A DNA stretch of 52,236 nt. Source: Cycloclasticus sp. symbiont of Poecilosclerida sp. N. GTDB taxonomy: Bacteria; Pseudomonadota; Gammaproteobacteria; Methylococcales; Cycloclasticaceae. The notes beneath the pieces are model-generated. The model was not told where the DNA came from. It did not search any database and worked only from the letters and a program-made list of their open reading frames with translations. Location of the stretch: the NCBI GenBank assembly GCA_002101205.1, contig LWTM01000066.1, positions 1 to 52,236 of the forward strand, in the 5' to 3' direction. Below, piece by piece: positions 26,549 to 36,676 of this stretch. Numbering within the stretch: the stretch's first letter is position 1; each line of letters starts with the position of its first letter. The position numbers were made by a program, and so were the translations under genes.

Positions 26549-27040
26549 TTATTCATCTGCCAATTTTATTAATAGCTGCAGACCCTTCACTACAGCCTGC
26601 CGTCTAACATTATCGCGCCCCCCCTCAAAGCTATAACTGACTGATTTCACCTTATTTGGAGAAGACGTAATAGCGAACCAAACAAGCCCAACTGGCTTGT
26701 CGTCGGTTCCCCCTGCAGGGCCTGCGATACCGGTAATGGACAAGGCTAATGTTGATGAAAATTCCCGTTGAACCCCTTCAGCCATGCTTTCTACCACTTG
26801 TTTGCTAACGGCACCATATTCATTAATAAGGCTATTATCAACGTGTAATAGTTTACATTTAGCAAAATTGCTGTAACTAACTACACTGCCTAAGAACCAT
26901 TCGCTACTGCCTTGTAGATCAGTCAATGTTTTGCTTAACCAACCACCTGTGCACGATTCTGCAACGGCAAGCGTTTTATTTTGTTCGCTTAATTTTCTAG
27001 CTAATTCGCTAACCAGTTTATTGGCTTGTTGATCATTCAC
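26549..27040 (-). CDS. pncC: PncC, nicotinamide-nucleotide amidohydrolase (CinA C-terminal domain)
   Basis: Deamidates nicotinamide mononucleotide to nicotinic acid mononucleotide in the pyridine-nucleotide cycle. The 163-residue protein corresponds to the stand-alone C-terminal domain of CinA. It has TLAVAESCTGGWLSKTLTDL (catalytic Ser region near 29), GSVVSYSNFAKCKLL, and LALSITGIAGPAGGTDDKPVG. It is upstream of recA in the same direction, the usual cinA-recA neighbourhood. The short form lacking the MoeA-like N-terminal domain is normal in gammaproteobacteria. Confidence 0.95.
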   Translation of the reverse strand: MNDQQANKLVSELARKLSEQNKTLAVAESCTGGWLSKTLTDLQGSSEWFLGSVVSYSNFAKCKLLHVDNSLINEYGAVSKQVVESMAEGVQREFSSTLALSITGIAGPAGGTDDKPVGLVWFAITSSPNKVKSVSYSFEGGRDNVRRQAVVKGLQLLIKLADE

Positions 27041-27197
27041 GACTGATATCTAGCTCCCTCGATCAATTATCGCTTACCCGCCTTTGTCTTACTTTAGTTA
27101 AGCATAGCTAACTTAAGTTTGATTGAAGTAACTTTTCTGCACACCCTGATGAAATATAATAAACTCACTCCAACACCTTATTCGCAAGCAAGTATAC

Positions 27198-29822
27198 ATG
27201 AAAGAAGGAAAAACAACTCACACCCCTATGATGGTGCAGTTTTTGCGCATCAAGGCTCAACATCCGAACACTTTGTTGTTTTATCGAATGGGCGATTTTT
27301 ATGAGCTTTTTTTTGATGATGCGGTTAAAGCCGCCCATCTGCTTGGTATTACGTTGACCAGTCGCGGCCAAATTAATGGCAAGCCTATCCAAATGGCTGG
27401 GATACCGCACCATGCCGCCGACGGCTATTTAGCTAAGCTATTGAGCTTTGGCGAATCTGTTGTTATCTGCGAACAAATCGGCGACCCTGCAACATCTAAA
27501 GGCCCTGTAGAACGTAAGGTCGTGCGTGTTGTTACGCCTGGGACACTGACCGAGGAATCACTCTTAGATTCACATAAAGACAGTTTATTGTGTGCTATTT
27601 TCGAACAAAATAAACACTTTGGCCTCGCAACCGTCGACTTAGCTGGTGGTCGTTTTTCATTACAAGAAATCGACGCCCTTTCATCATTGCTCACCGAACT
27701 GGCTCGTATTCAACCGGTTGAAACATTAATCAGTGAGAGCAATCAACTGGCTCGGTCTTCAAACTCCTTTGCAAACGCAAGCCCTCTTGCAGATTGGCAC
27801 TTTGACCTTCAGACAGCCAGGCGTCTTTTAAACAAACAATTTGGTACTAAGGACCTAAGCGGCTTTGGTTGTCAAGATATGCACTTAGGCATTACAGCCG
27901 CGGGCGCATTACTTCAGTATTTAAAAGATACGCACCAATCGTCATTGCCTCATTTACAAGGCATTAAGGTTATTCAGAAAAATGACTTTATTACGCTAGA
28001 CGCCTCTACGAGGCAGCATCTTGAACTAGATTACCACCCGTCTGGCAACATCAAGTTCACCTTGTTTGGCTTGCTCAATCGTTGTAAAACAGCGATGGGG
28101 ACACGTTTATTACGGCACTGGGTTCACTTGCCTTTACGCGACCAGGAAACCATTAAACAGCGCTATTTAGCCATCGAACAATTGCAGCAAACCGAGCCAC
28201 TTGATTCTTTACAAACAACACTTAGCCTAACCGGTGATATTGAACGAGTTATTAGCCGTATTGCATTACTCACAGCTCGGCCAAGAGACCTCGTCGTCTT
28301 AAGGCAAACACTTAAAGTCCTACCCTCTATTCAGGGTGTACTGCAAAAGCTAGATGCTCCTCGGCTATCTAGCCTGCAAGAGCAAAGCGGTCGGCACGAC
28401 GACTTAGTAAAACTACTTGAACGTGCGATTGTAGAAAACCCGCCGGTACTGATTCGAGACGGTGGCATTATCTGTGCAGGATATGATGAAAAACTCGATG
28501 AACTTAAAAATATTAGCGCTAATGCTGATCAGTTTTTGCTAGATATTGAGCAAAAAGAACGTGAAAGCAGCAAAATAAGTACGCTGAGACTTAACTACAA
28601 CAGAGTGCATGGTTATTACATTGAGGTGCCGAGATCAAGATCTGACGATGTGCCAGATTACTTTATTCGCAAGCAAACACTGAAGAATGTCGAACGCTAT
28701 ATAACGTCTGAGATAAAGGAGTTCGAAGACAAAATTCTTCATGCAAAAGAGCAAGCTTTATCGCGCGAAAAGCAACTGTATAACGATTTATTAGTGAGTT
28801 TTTCGCCTCACTTAAAAGCACTCCAGCGCTGCGCTGAATCATTAGCTGAAATTGATTTATTGGTCAATTTTGCAGAACGCTCAATAACACTTAATTTTAA
28901 TCAGCCGCAGCTCGTTGAAACGCCGCAAATATCAATACGCCAAGGCCGACATCCTATTGTTGAACAGGTTATTGAAGAGCCGTTCGTCACTAACGATATT
29001 ACCTTAGACGCCGATCGACGCATGCTTATTATAACCGGGCCCAACATGGGTGGAAAATCCACTTATATGCGGCAAACCGCGCTTATTACACTGATGGCCT
29101 ACATCGGTTGTTACGTCCCTGCGAACGAAGCGACTCTAGGTCCCATAGATCAAATATTTACACGTATTGGCGCATCGGATGATTTAGCCGGTGGACGTTC
29201 AACCTTTATGCTTGAAATGTCAGAAACCGCCAATATTTTACATAATGCCAGTAATCAGAGCTTAGTCTTAATGGATGAAATTGGCCGCGGCACCAGTACC
29301 TTTGACGGCCTTTCTCTAGCCTGGGCCTGTGCTGATTATTTAGCCCATAAAACAAAACCGTTTACGTTATTTGCAACACATTATTTCGAGATGACACGTT
29401 TGCCAGAACTAGCTGATATCGCAGCGAATGTGCATTTAGACGCTGTTGAGCATGGCGACAAGATTGTTTTCTTACACGCTGTGAAACAAGGCGCTGCGAA
29501 CCGAAGTTACGGTTTACAGGTTGCTGCATTAGCCGGTGTGCCGCAGGTCGTTATCGAAAAAGCACGCGAGAAACTCGCCTCTTTAGAAAGTGCCCAAGAC
29601 CTGTCTGCCGGTTCATCGCGTGAACAGAGCCAATTTGATATATTCAAACCACCCTTATCCCCACAGGGTATAAGTTTCATTGAAGCGAAAAGCCAAAAAA
29701 AACCCGCCGCGTCAGCTTTAAACGAAGAATTATTAGATTATATCGAGCAATTAATACCTGATGAACTGAGCCCCAAAGAAGCCTTAGAGGCCTTGTACCA
29801 TCTAAAGAGTATTATCCATTAA
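27198..29822 (+). CDS. mutS: DNA mismatch repair protein MutS
   Basis: This 874-residue protein has all MutS domains. The mismatch-reading N-terminal domain has the Phe-X-Glu motif in [13 protein letters not shown], followed by the connector, lever and clamp, and the ATPase with [13 protein letters not shown] (Walker A near residue 616), [14 protein letters not shown] and ATHYFEM. It recognises base mismatches and recruits MutL. The upstream region is divergent from pncC-recA. The last 11 bases overlap the end of the convergent dsbC. Confidence 0.98.
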   Translation: MKEGKTTHTPMMVQFLRIKAQHPNTLLFYRMGDFYELFFDDAVKAAHLLGITLTSRGQINGKPIQMAGIPHHAADGYLAKLLSFGESVVICEQIGDPATSKGPVERKVVRVVTPGTLTEESLLDSHKDSLLCAIFEQNKHFGLATVDLAGGRFSLQEIDALSSLLTELARIQPVETLISESNQLARSSNSFANASPLADWHFDLQTARRLLNKQFGTKDLSGFGCQDMHLGITAAGALLQYLKDTHQSSLPHLQGIKVIQKNDFITLDASTRQHLELDYHPSGNIKFTLFGLLNRCKTAMGTRLLRHWVHLPLRDQETIKQRYLAIEQLQQTEPLDSLQTTLSLTGDIERVISRIALLTARPRDLVVLRQTLKVLPSIQGVLQKLDAPRLSSLQEQSGRHDDLVKLLERAIVENPPVLIRDGGIICAGYDEKLDELKNISANADQFLLDIEQKERESSKISTLRLNYNRVHGYYIEVPRSRSDDVPDYFIRKQTLKNVERYITSEIKEFEDKILHAKEQALSREKQLYNDLLVSFSPHLKALQRCAESLAEIDLLVNFAERSITLNFNQPQLVETPQISIRQGRHPIVEQVIEEPFVTNDITLDADRRMLIITGPNMGGKSTYMRQTALITLMAYIGCYVPANEATLGPIDQIFTRIGASDDLAGGRSTFMLEMSETANILHNASNQSLVLMDEIGRGTSTFDGLSLAWACADYLAHKTKPFTLFATHYFEMTRLPELADIAANVHLDAVEHGDKIVFLHAVKQGAANRSYGLQVAALAGVPQVVIEKAREKLASLESAQDLSAGSSREQSQFDIFKPPLSPQGISFIEAKSQKKPAASALNEELLDYIEQLIPDELSPKEALEALYHLKSIIH

Positions 29823-30525
29823 CGTTCCAGCCTAAGTGCTCGGCTAGTGCTTTTGCAGGAACAAATCCCGGCACCATCGTGCCGTCATCAGCGATAATAG
29901 CGGGGGTTCCGGTAATACCAAATGCTTGTGCTGCTGCCATGTGTTCACTAATAGGGTTGTCACACATTTTCTTAACCACTTTATTATTTAACTTAGCGTC
30001 GGTTAACGCCTCATTTCGATCATCCGCACACCAAACAGAAATCGCTTTAAAATAAGATTCCGTGTTCGCCCCAGAGCGCGGAAAGAACAAGTAGCGTACT
30101 GTCATGCCGGCATTGGTGTACGAGCTAATATCTGCGTGAAGTCTTCTGCAATAGCCACAATCGATATCTGAAAAAATAGTCAGCGTATGTTTTTCATTTT
30201 TTGCAGGGTAAATAATCATTTTACTTTCGTCTATTTTCGCAAGCGCTACTTTACGGGCTATTTTCAAAGCTTGTTCCGTCATATTTTCACGCTTAGCTAA
30301 GTCCACCATTTCACCTTTAATAAGGTACCGCCCGTCGTCTGAAACGTAAACAACTCGCGCACCAATAATCACTTGGTACAGGCCTTTTATCGGCGTTTCG
30401 AAGACGTTTTCTTTAGTTACGCCTGGTATTGCCTCCGACAAGCCTTCAACAACGGATGCCTCGTTAGCAACAACTACACGGGCGAACCCCCCTATAAGAA
30501 CCAAACCCAATAAAAAAAATTTCAT
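29812..30525 (-). CDS. dsbC: DsbC, periplasmic disulfide isomerase
   Basis: Rearranges wrong disulfide bonds in the periplasm. The 237-residue protein has a signal peptide (about 1-20, [19 protein letters not shown]), an N-terminal dimerisation domain ([19 protein letters not shown]), and a thioredoxin-like domain with active site DCGYCRRLH, followed by the cis-Pro region [10 protein letters not shown]. It is downstream of xerD in the same direction, as in E. coli (xerD-dsbC). Confidence 0.96.
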   Translation of the reverse strand: MKFFLLGLVLIGGFARVVVANEASVVEGLSEAIPGVTKENVFETPIKGLYQVIIGARVVYVSDDGRYLIKGEMVDLAKRENMTEQALKIARKVALAKIDESKMIIYPAKNEKHTLTIFSDIDCGYCRRLHADISSYTNAGMTVRYLFFPRSGANTESYFKAISVWCADDRNEALTDAKLNNKVVKKMCDNPISEHMAAAQAFGITGTPAIIADDGTMVPGFVPAKALAEHLGWNVNG

Positions 30526-30602
30526 TTATAACCTTTTAAATATACGTGTTAACTCTATTGGACACGATTAAACAGCTAAAGCATACACACGTTTGATGTT
30601 TT

Positions 30603-31487
30603 TTAACCTCGTGGGTGAAACTTTTCATGAATGGTTTTTAAGCGTTCTTTGGCGATATGTGTGTAAATTTGCGTTGTTGACAGGTCACTGTGGCCGAGTA
30701 GTAATTGCACAACACGTAAATCAGCGCCGTGATTTAACAGGTGTGTTGCGAAAGCATGGCGCAAACTGTGCGGTGAAATAGCACTGTTAATACCTGCTTT
30801 AGTTGCATAACGTTTAATTAAGTACCAAAAAGCTTGTCGAGTCATACCGCTTCCTCTGTTTGTGGGGAATACAAAGTCGGTTTTTCTCTCGCCCAAAATA
30901 ACTAAGCGCCATTGAGCAATAAAGTCTTGTAGCCATACCAATGCCTCCTCCCCAATGGGCACAAGACGATCTTTCTCACCCTTGCCTGTTACCCTGACAA
31001 GCCCTCGGCGGAAATTTATTTCTGTTAGTTTTAACCCGACAAGTTCGCTCACCCTTAAGCCGCTGGCATACAATAATTCGAGCATTGCCCTGTCTCTATA
31101 ACCTAGCGCCGCATTCGTATCTGGCTCTGTTAATAGTGCCTCGACATCTTTTTCAGATAGGCTTGAAGGAAGGGGGCGTCCCAACTTTGGGGCCTCTATA
31201 ACAGCCGATGGGTCTTTAATTATTTTCCCTTCGCGTACGGCATATACATAAAAGCGCTTCAGGCTAGACAAAAAGCGCGCCGACGAGCGTGCAGATATGC
31301 CCTGCCCAAGACGCTCAGCTAAATACATTGAAATATCCGATGACTCACAGGTTATTAACGTCTTATTTGTTTTATTGAGCCATGCTGAAAACTGTTTTAA
31401 ATCCGTTTTGTAAGCTGAAATGGTGTTGTCACTCAGGCCGTATTCAACCCATAGGGCGTCTAAAAACAGCGGGATATTTTCATTCAT
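30603..31487 (-). CDS. xerD: Tyrosine recombinase XerD
   Basis: This 294-residue recombinase resolves chromosome dimers at dif together with XerC. The N-terminal SAM-like core-binding domain (LSDNTISAYKTDLKQFSAWL) is followed by the catalytic domain with Arg in ASGLRVSELVGL, HSLRHAFATHLL (His-x-x-Arg), LGHSDLSTTQIYTHI (His and the nucleophile Tyr). I start it at the ATG at 31487 (MNENIPLF) because the family begins there and TAGGGT precedes it; an upstream ATG 21 codons earlier is not conserved and lies within the preceding terminator. The gene is a housekeeping Xer rather than an island integrase, judged by length and its dsbC neighbour. Confidence 0.96.
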   Translation of the reverse strand: MNENIPLFLDALWVEYGLSDNTISAYKTDLKQFSAWLNKTNKTLITCESSDISMYLAERLGQGISARSSARFLSSLKRFYVYAVREGKIIKDPSAVIEAPKLGRPLPSSLSEKDVEALLTEPDTNAALGYRDRAMLELLYASGLRVSELVGLKLTEINFRRGLVRVTGKGEKDRLVPIGEEALVWLQDFIAQWRLVILGERKTDFVFPTNRGSGMTRQAFWYLIKRYATKAGINSAISPHSLRHAFATHLLNHGADLRVVQLLLGHSDLSTTQIYTHIAKERLKTIHEKFHPRG

Positions 31488-31548
31488 TATTATTACCCTA
31501 CGCTCATGTCTGTGTTTAATCTTAACAATAATTGACCCGCTAACGTGC

Positions 31549-31582
31549 ATAAAAAAGGCCGGGGTAACCAGCCTTTTTTTTT
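31549..31582 (-). terminator. Terminator of the rpsP-rimM-trmD-rplS operon (symmetric)
   Basis: AAAAAAGGC and GCCTTTTTT pair around a GC-rich loop (GGGGTAACC), with T-runs on both strands. It lies about 85 bases after rplS and just upstream of xerD, so it separates the ribosomal operon from xerD-dsbC. Confidence 0.85.
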
Positions 31583-31616
31583 CAAACTCTCGTAGCGACT
31601 TAGCGTTACACCCATG

Positions 31617-31669
31617 GGCATAAGTTTCATTTAAGCAGAGCTAACCCGCTTTCGCTGTGTCGGCTTTAC
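31617..31669. repeat. Dispersed palindromic repeat, copy C
   Basis: Starts GGCATAAGTTTCATT and ends at CGGCTTTAC, overlapping the rplS stop codon. It shares both ends and a CCGCTT-like middle with copies at 32051 and 36921 but is the most diverged of the three. Confidence 0.5.
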
Positions 31670-32010
31670 AGCTTCTCTTTAATACGAGCTGCTTTACCAC
31701 GAAGTTCGCGCAAGTAGTACAGCTTAGCGCGTCTAACAGAGCCGCGCCTTTTCACTTCAACACCTGCGATAAGCTTGCTATATGTTTGGAAAACACGTTC
31801 GACGCCCTCACCGTGTGAGATTTTACGTACTGTAAAAGCTGAATTCAGACCGCGATTACGCTTTGCAATCACAACGCCTTCAAAAGCCTGAATACGTTCT
31901 GTTGTACCTTCTTTCACCTTTACTTTTACAACAACTGTATCACCGGCACTAAATGCAGGTAATTCATTTGTCATTTGTTCTGCTTCAATCTGTGCAATTA
32001 TAGTACTCAT
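31666..32010 (-). CDS. rplS: 50S ribosomal protein L19
   Basis: Large-subunit protein at the 30S/50S interface. The 114-residue length is normal. The family signature [40 protein letters not shown] and [20 protein letters not shown] is complete. It is the last gene of the rpsP-rimM-trmD-rplS operon, 21 bases after trmD. A palindromic repeat abuts its stop codon. Confidence 0.98.
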   Translation of the reverse strand: MSTIIAQIEAEQMTNELPAFSAGDTVVVKVKVKEGTTERIQAFEGVVIAKRNRGLNSAFTVRKISHGEGVERVFQTYSKLIAGVEVKRRGSVRRAKLYYLRELRGKAARIKEKL

Positions 32011-32031
32011 TTTTCATTCCTTAGTTTTTAA

Positions 32032-32823
32032 CTATTTTTTATGCTCACTGGGCATAAGTTTTATTGAATTGGAAGATAAAACACTCCCGCTTAATTCAGC
32101 TTTATATTCACCCAACAAGGTTTTTTGTTGCGGGCTTAACTCTTTTTTATCCAGTAAGTCAGGGCGCTTTTGCCATGTCTTACCTAATGCCTGTTTTTCT
32201 CGCCATATTGCGATTTTCTTATGGTCGCCACTGAGCAATACCTCTGGCACCTTTTCGTCATCAAACACATCAGGCCTTGTATAGTGTGGGTGGTCCAATA
32301 AACCATCCACAAACGAGTCTTCCGCCGCCGAACACTCATGCCCCAAGACATCGGGCAATGTTCTAGTTACAGCATCCAGCATAACTAATGCTGGTAACTC
32401 CCCACCACTCAAGACAAAATCACCTATCGACCACTCTTCGTCAACGTGTGATTGTATTAATCGTTCATCAACGCCTTCATAACGCCCGGCCAACAACACT
32501 AGGCGCGAAAACTGTGATAAGTATGTCACGCCTTGTTGGTCTAACTTTCGCCCCTGAGGGCTTAAATAAATGACCCTAGCGGGGTCATCACTTGCTTCTA
32601 GCGCCGACTGAATCGTTTTTTTCAACGGCCCAACCTTCATCACCATACCTGGACCACCGCCAAAAGGCCGATCATCCACAGTTCTGTGTACATCGCTCGT
32701 GAAATCACGAGGGTTCCATGTTTCTAATAGAACCTTATCATTCGCTATGGCTCTTCCCACAACGCCTATTGTCGCGGCTTCTCTAAACTGTTCTGGGAAT
32801 AGCGTTATAACATCAAATCGCAT
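32032..32823 (-). CDS. trmD: tRNA (guanine-N1)-methyltransferase TrmD
   Basis: Methylates G37 of tRNAs to prevent +1 frameshifting. The 263-residue protein carries [13 protein letters not shown] at the N-terminus, [13 protein letters not shown], the SAM-knot segment [14 protein letters not shown], and [20 protein letters not shown]. The last ~20 residues ([17 protein letters not shown]) are encoded by a copy of a repeat that also occurs outside genes. They are not part of the conserved fold and are probably a recently acquired tail. It lies 5 bases after rimM. Confidence 0.97.
   Translation of the reverse strand: MRFDVITLFPEQFREAATIGVVGRAIANDKVLLETWNPRDFTSDVHRTVDDRPFGGGPGMVMKVGPLKKTIQSALEASDDPARVIYLSPQGRKLDQQGVTYLSQFSRLVLLAGRYEGVDERLIQSHVDEEWSIGDFVLSGGELPALVMLDAVTRTLPDVLGHECSAAEDSFVDGLLDHPHYTRPDVFDDEKVPEVLLSGDHKKIAIWREKQALGKTWQKRPDLLDKKELSPQQKTLLGEYKAELSGSVLSSNSIKLMPSEHKK
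32051..32106. repeat. Dispersed palindromic repeat, copy A (inside trmD 3' end)
   Basis: Begins GGCATAAGTTTTATT and ends CCCGCTTAATTCAGCTTTAT. The right part is shared almost base for base with the copy at 36921 (CCGCTTAATTCAGCTTTAT) and the left part differs at one base over 15. It is read in frame as the C-terminal tail of TrmD. Confidence 0.65.
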
Positions 32824-32828
32824 AGCAA

Positions 32829-33365
32829 TTAAAAGTCCGCATCCCAGTCGACGATCATTTGTTGCCCCTTCAAATCAACCGATTTAACCACTTGATTTAA
32901 AACAAAAGGGATTAATCTTTCTCTGTCACCCTTTACAACAATGACATCATTTGCGCCCGTCTCAAGCATATTATCAATAACACCGAACTTCTCGCTTGTT
33001 ATAGACACAACATTAAGGCCAATGAGGTCTGACCAGTAAAACTCACCATTTTTTAGTACGGGCAGTTGATCAGAGGCTATATAAATATCACTTCCAACCC
33101 ACATTTCAGCCTCATTTCTATCCTCAACACCCTCTAACAGAGCAATAATGGTTTTGCCGTGAGGCTTGCCTGCTTTTAACTTAACGGCTATTCGAACCTT
33201 ATTACGCTCTACATACCAAGGCTGATAAGACAGTATGTTTTCTTTTTTATCGGTATTAGCGTAAATCTTCAGCCAGCCTTTTACACCAAAAACCCCCGAT
33301 ATGTTTCCAATCTTCAGCCAAGCCTTGTCTTTTTCAGCTTGATCTGAATAACTTACTTCAGACAC
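32829..33365 (-). CDS. rimM: Ribosome maturation factor RimM
   Basis: Helps 30S head maturation and binds S19. This 178-residue protein has an N-terminal beta-barrel ([20 protein letters not shown]) and a C-terminal PRC-barrel ([13 protein letters not shown] ... [24 protein letters not shown]). Its start lies 2 bases after the rpsP stop, within the conserved operon. Confidence 0.97.
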   Translation of the reverse strand: MSEVSYSDQAEKDKAWLKIGNISGVFGVKGWLKIYANTDKKENILSYQPWYVERNKVRIAVKLKAGKPHGKTIIALLEGVEDRNEAEMWVGSDIYIASDQLPVLKNGEFYWSDLIGLNVVSITSEKFGVIDNMLETGANDVIVVKGDRERLIPFVLNQVVKSVDLKGQQMIVDWDADF

Positions 33366-33367
33366 AT

Positions 33368-33616
33368 TTACGCAGCTGCAGCAGTCTCTTTAATAAGCTT
33401 AGCTACGCGTTCTGACGCTTGAGCACCTTGAGTTAACCAGTGGTCAACACGAGCGCTATCAAGTGTTAAGCGAACTTCGCCGCCAACTGCCCTTGGATTA
33501 TAGTAACCCACCCGTTCGATATAACGACCATCGCGACTTCTGCGACTATCTGCAACAACGATGTGATAGAAAGGGCGTTTCTTTGCGCCAGTTCGTGAAA
33601 GACGTATCTTTACCAT
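33368..33616 (-). CDS. rpsP: 30S ribosomal protein S16
   Basis: The 82-residue protein matches S16 throughout: [40 protein letters not shown] and [20 protein letters not shown]. It is the first gene of the rpsP-rimM-trmD-rplS operon. The region upstream is AT-rich and leads into the decayed patch. Confidence 0.98.
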   Translation of the reverse strand: MVKIRLSRTGAKKRPFYHIVVADSRRSRDGRYIERVGYYNPRAVGGEVRLTLDSARVDHWLTQGAQASERVAKLIKETAAAA

Positions 33617-33872
33617 TATATATTCCTTAAATTCTGTATTTATAAAATATTACACTCAATGTGCATAAGTGTTCGTTAAATCGACCTTGCCATCGTGATT
33701 AATTTAATTTCAACCGTGTTAACTTCTAGATTTTACGCGAATTAATTGATTTGGTGAAGTTTTTTTAGCGTTCTACTGTCAATTAATGAGACTTACTATA
33801 CTTAAATCCGCAAACTCAATTTAAACCCCCTAGATTCGCATAAGTAAGTGCATCACTTACATTTGCAATCAA
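33617..33872. other. rpsP upstream region
   Basis: AT-rich stretch that must contain the promoter of the ribosomal operon. No single -35/-10 pair stands out enough to name. No gene is seen. Confidence 0.4.
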
Positions 33873-33917
33873 GATGGCTTTTTGTGTTAGATTTTATATC
33901 TAATACAAAAAGCCATC
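33873..33917. repeat. Long near-perfect inverted repeat
   Basis: Two 20-base arms beginning GATGGCTTTTTGTGTTAGAT pair around a 5-base loop, with one G-U type mismatch. Such length is beyond a normal terminator. It may be the end or whole of a small non-autonomous element, or a terminator for rightward transcripts. Confidence 0.7.
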
Positions 33918-34034
33918 AGTTTCTTTTGTTAAAACAGAAGTTGGTCGGGTATATAATCTCTGGTTCTTGCAAAAACGGAGTGGATTACGTACGCACAACT
34001 AGCCTCGGAATAGAGGCATTATATCGCAATTAGC

Positions 34035-34152
34035 CTTAAAAAAGGAGAGTCAATGAGACAAATTGGCAGGGATATGGGCCGCAGCCACACGACCATTAGC
34101 CGAGAAAAGGCGATAGAAAAACAGAATTTACAATTACTATTATGCTGGTTTT
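34035..34152 (+). pseudogene. IS30-family transposase fragment
   Basis: Translation gives KKGESMRQIGRDMGRSHTTI, SRE, the helix-turn-helix of IS30-type transposases (G.S.R.IAR.LGRS.STISRE). Only about 40 residues remain, with nothing of the DDE domain. Confidence 0.65.
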
Positions 34153-34252
34153 AGACTTACTTTTAAAGCTATGGAGCCAAAAAAATCACTAGATAGTGAT
34201 ATATTGTGGAAAGAAATTACAAAAATTAATATTGTTTATATTGGAGATTATC

Positions 34253-35029
34253 ATGAGTAAAAAATTGTATAGTTTTGAGCCTGATTGGGAGAATAAAGCT
34301 ATCCCTGGAGATAGCATTATTGAGCGTATGGGTGATATAAATTTATCAAGAACCGATTTTGCAAGAAATATGGGGTATTCAACTAAACATATTTATAAAA
34401 TTATCAAGAGTGAGGCAAGTATTAATGAAGATACAGCACTCAAATTAGAGAAAGTTTTAGATATTCCTGCTAGTTTTTGGATGAATTTAGAAGGTAATTA
34501 TCGTCAAGCATTAGCAAGAGAACAGGAAAAACAGATTTTGTTGGTGGATGCGGTGCAGATTGGTTAAAACAAATCCCGTTAAAAAGCATGTTTAAGTTTG
34601 GCTGGATTACTAAATTTGCCGACACAGGGTTACAAATAAAAGAATGCCTTAAATTTTATGGCGTTGCCTGTGTTGATTCTTGGCGCAAGGCACAGGCTAA
34701 AAACTATCAAGCTGTTTTTAAATCATCCGATAAAATTACTAAAAATGATATTGCAATCCAAACGTGGTTAAGACAAGGCTTTATTGCTATTAAGTCTAAG
34801 GCATAAAACCAATGACCATTTATGGTTTTCTTTTTTTCATGAAATTGCTCATATCTTAAAACACAAAAAACAACTATTTTTAGAGGGTAACAATTTTGTT
34901 AAGGATGAGGTTTTAGAAGCCGAGGCGGATAATTTTGCTACTGATATTTTAATTCCTAAGCACCATAATTTATCTCACCTAGATTCGCATAATAAGTGCA
35001 CTGCATATTCTGGTGAAAGTGAACACTGA
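34253..35029 (+). pseudogene. HigA-like regulator / ImmA-IrrE metallopeptidase gene, broken
   Basis: The first frame (34253-34567, GGAG ribosome site) encodes an XRE-type helix-turn-helix: SRTDFARNMGYSTKHIYKII, then LKLEKVLDIPASFWMNLEGNYRQALA. It shifts near 34555 to a second frame (ADWLKQIPLKSMFKFGWITKFA ... QTWLRQGF) and again near 34790 to LSLRHKTNDHLWFSFFHEIAH, ILKH ... EAEADNFATDILIP, the zinc HExxH and downstream motifs of ImmA/IrrE. In intact relatives one polypeptide carries all these parts with about 80 more residues before SLR.KT.DH, so there is also an internal deletion. The 3' end runs into an IS21-type end. Confidence 0.8.
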
Positions 35030-35051
35030 TTCTGGTTTTAGCGTGAACACG
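35007..35051 (+). mobile_element. IS21-family-like terminal repeats
   Basis: Two tandem units, ATTCTGGTGAAAGTGAACAC+TG and ATTCTGGTTTTAGCGTGAAC+ACG, lie head to tail. Repeated 22-base units of this kind occur at IS21-family ends. They overlap the end of the broken ImmA gene, and no transposase gene follows. Confidence 0.55.
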
Positions 35052-35122
35052 TAAATTCAACGTATTGGGCTAGACCTATTTTTAAATAAACTGTTCACAC
35101 TTGTCAACTTCTAATTGTTTTT

Positions 35123-35164
35123 GGGGCTGTCCTAGATTAATTTAGTTATCTAGGACAGCTCCCC
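35123..35164. repeat. IS-like inverted repeat pair
   Basis: GGGGCTGTCCTAGAT and its reverse complement (with a 2-base bulge, ATCTAGGACAGCTCCCC) lie only 10 bases apart, with a perfect 12-base core. GGGGCTGTC-type ends recall IS1595-group insertion sequences. It may be two IS ends left after loss of the middle, or a small hairpin. Confidence 0.45.
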
Positions 35165-35308
35165 AAACTTTCAGAGCTTTGATATTTCAGTTATCAATCC
35201 ACCATACTTCAAATACAGCGTAAAAGACTCCCTCTATGCAAGAGCGGTGGCTGACCTTTATCACGGTGACCTAAACATTGGGACTTATATACTTAATTCC
35301 CCAATTAA

Positions 35309-36676
35309 TTATTGGAAAGGAAACCCTTGCCCTTGCCCCGTTCGCCCTTTTAAACCACGCATCATCTTTGCCATTCCACCTTTGGACATTTTCTTCATCA
35401 TTTTTTGCGCTTGTTTATATTGCTTCATCAATTTATTCACGTCTTGCACCTGAAGCCCAGCCCCTGCTGCAATTCGCTTTCTTCTTGAGCCATTAATCAA
35501 CGTAGGAAATATTTTTTCCTTTTTAGTCATTGAGTTAATTAACGCAATTTGTCTGCTGAAATCCTTATCGTTGACGTTATTTTTAAGACTCTGAGGAACA
35601 TCTGCCATGCCAGGAATTTTATCCATCATCGCGTTCATACCACCCATATCCATCATTTGATTTAGTTGATCGCTGTAATCATCTAAATCAAAGCCTTTAC
35701 CTTTGCTGATTTTCTTAGCGAGCTTTTCCGCCTTCTCTTTATCTACTTTGCGCTCAATCTCTTCAACCAAACTTAACGCATCGCCCATACCCAATAAACG
35801 AGATGCAACTCTGTCTGGGTGGAAGGGTTCTAACGCATCGGTCTTTTCGCCAATGCCTAAGAATTTAATCGGCTTCCCTGTGATTTGACGAATAGACAAC
35901 GCCGCGCCGCCTCTGGCATCACCGTCTGTTTTTGTTAGCACAACACCGGTAAGTGGCAACGCATCGTTGAATACTTTCGCTGTATTGGCTGCATCTTGCC
36001 CCGTCATACTATCAACAACAAACAGAGTCTCTGCAGGCTTTGCTATTTGATGAATTTGGCGAATCTCAGCCATCATTTCATCATCAATATGCAACCGGCC
36101 GGCGGTATCAATAATCAACACATCGCTGAACTGCTTACTGGCTGCGGCTATTGCACGTTTTACAATATCAACCGGTTTTTGATCTACGCTACTGGGGGAA
36201 AATTCAGCCCCCACTTCACCTGCTAGTGTCTGTAATTGATCGATGGCCGCTGGACGATAAACGTCGGCACTAACAACCATCACTGACTTTTTATGACGCT
36301 CAATAAGTAAACGAGACAGCTTCGCAACGGTTGTTGTTTTACCGGAACCTTGTAAGCCCGCCAGAAGAATAACAACCGGTGGTGCGGCAGAAAGGTCTAA
36401 CGACTCATTCGCCTCACCCATCGTTTTAACGAGTTCTTCGTTAACGATTTTCAACATTGCCTGCCCGGGTGACAGGCTTTGCATGACCTCCTGCCCAAGA
36501 GCACGTTCTTTTACAATATCCGTAAATTCTTTAACAACCGGTAACGCAACATCAGCCTCAAGCAGGGCCACCCGCACTTCGCGCATGGCCTCTTTAATAT
36601 TGTCTTCAGTTAAGCGCCCTTGCCCTCTAATACGTTTAAAGGTGGCATTTAGGCGCTTTGTTAAATTAGAGAACAT
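35309..36676 (-). CDS. ffh: Signal recognition particle protein Ffh
   Basis: Binds 4.5S RNA and delivers inner-membrane proteins to FtsY. The 455-residue protein has an N domain, a GTPase domain with GLQGSGKTTTVAKLS (about 106-120), DTAGRLHIDDEMM, TKTDGDARGGAALS, and the Met-rich M domain (MMDMGGMNAMMDKIPGM, then KLMKQYKQAQKMMKKMSKGG). Gly- and Gln-rich end GRTGQGQGFPFQ is normal. It is divergent from the CcsA/YpjD-type gene, the classic ffh neighbour. Confidence 0.98.
   Translation of the reverse strand: MFSNLTKRLNATFKRIRGQGRLTEDNIKEAMREVRVALLEADVALPVVKEFTDIVKERALGQEVMQSLSPGQAMLKIVNEELVKTMGEANESLDLSAAPPVVILLAGLQGSGKTTTVAKLSRLLIERHKKSVMVVSADVYRPAAIDQLQTLAGEVGAEFSPSSVDQKPVDIVKRAIAAASKQFSDVLIIDTAGRLHIDDEMMAEIRQIHQIAKPAETLFVVDSMTGQDAANTAKVFNDALPLTGVVLTKTDGDARGGAALSIRQITGKPIKFLGIGEKTDALEPFHPDRVASRLLGMGDALSLVEEIERKVDKEKAEKLAKKISKGKGFDLDDYSDQLNQMMDMGGMNAMMDKIPGMADVPQSLKNNVNDKDFSRQIALINSMTKKEKIFPTLINGSRRKRIAAGAGLQVQDVNKLMKQYKQAQKMMKKMSKGGMAKMMRGLKGRTGQGQGFPFQ

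Noticed and set aside
30603..31487. XerD as an island integrase
   Set aside because: Length, motifs and the dsbC neighbour all fit the housekeeping recombinase.
34540..34600. Programmed -1 frameshift in the HigA-ImmA gene
   Set aside because: The shift has the right direction, but no good slippery heptamer is present, and a second frame change plus a deletion downstream shows ordinary decay.
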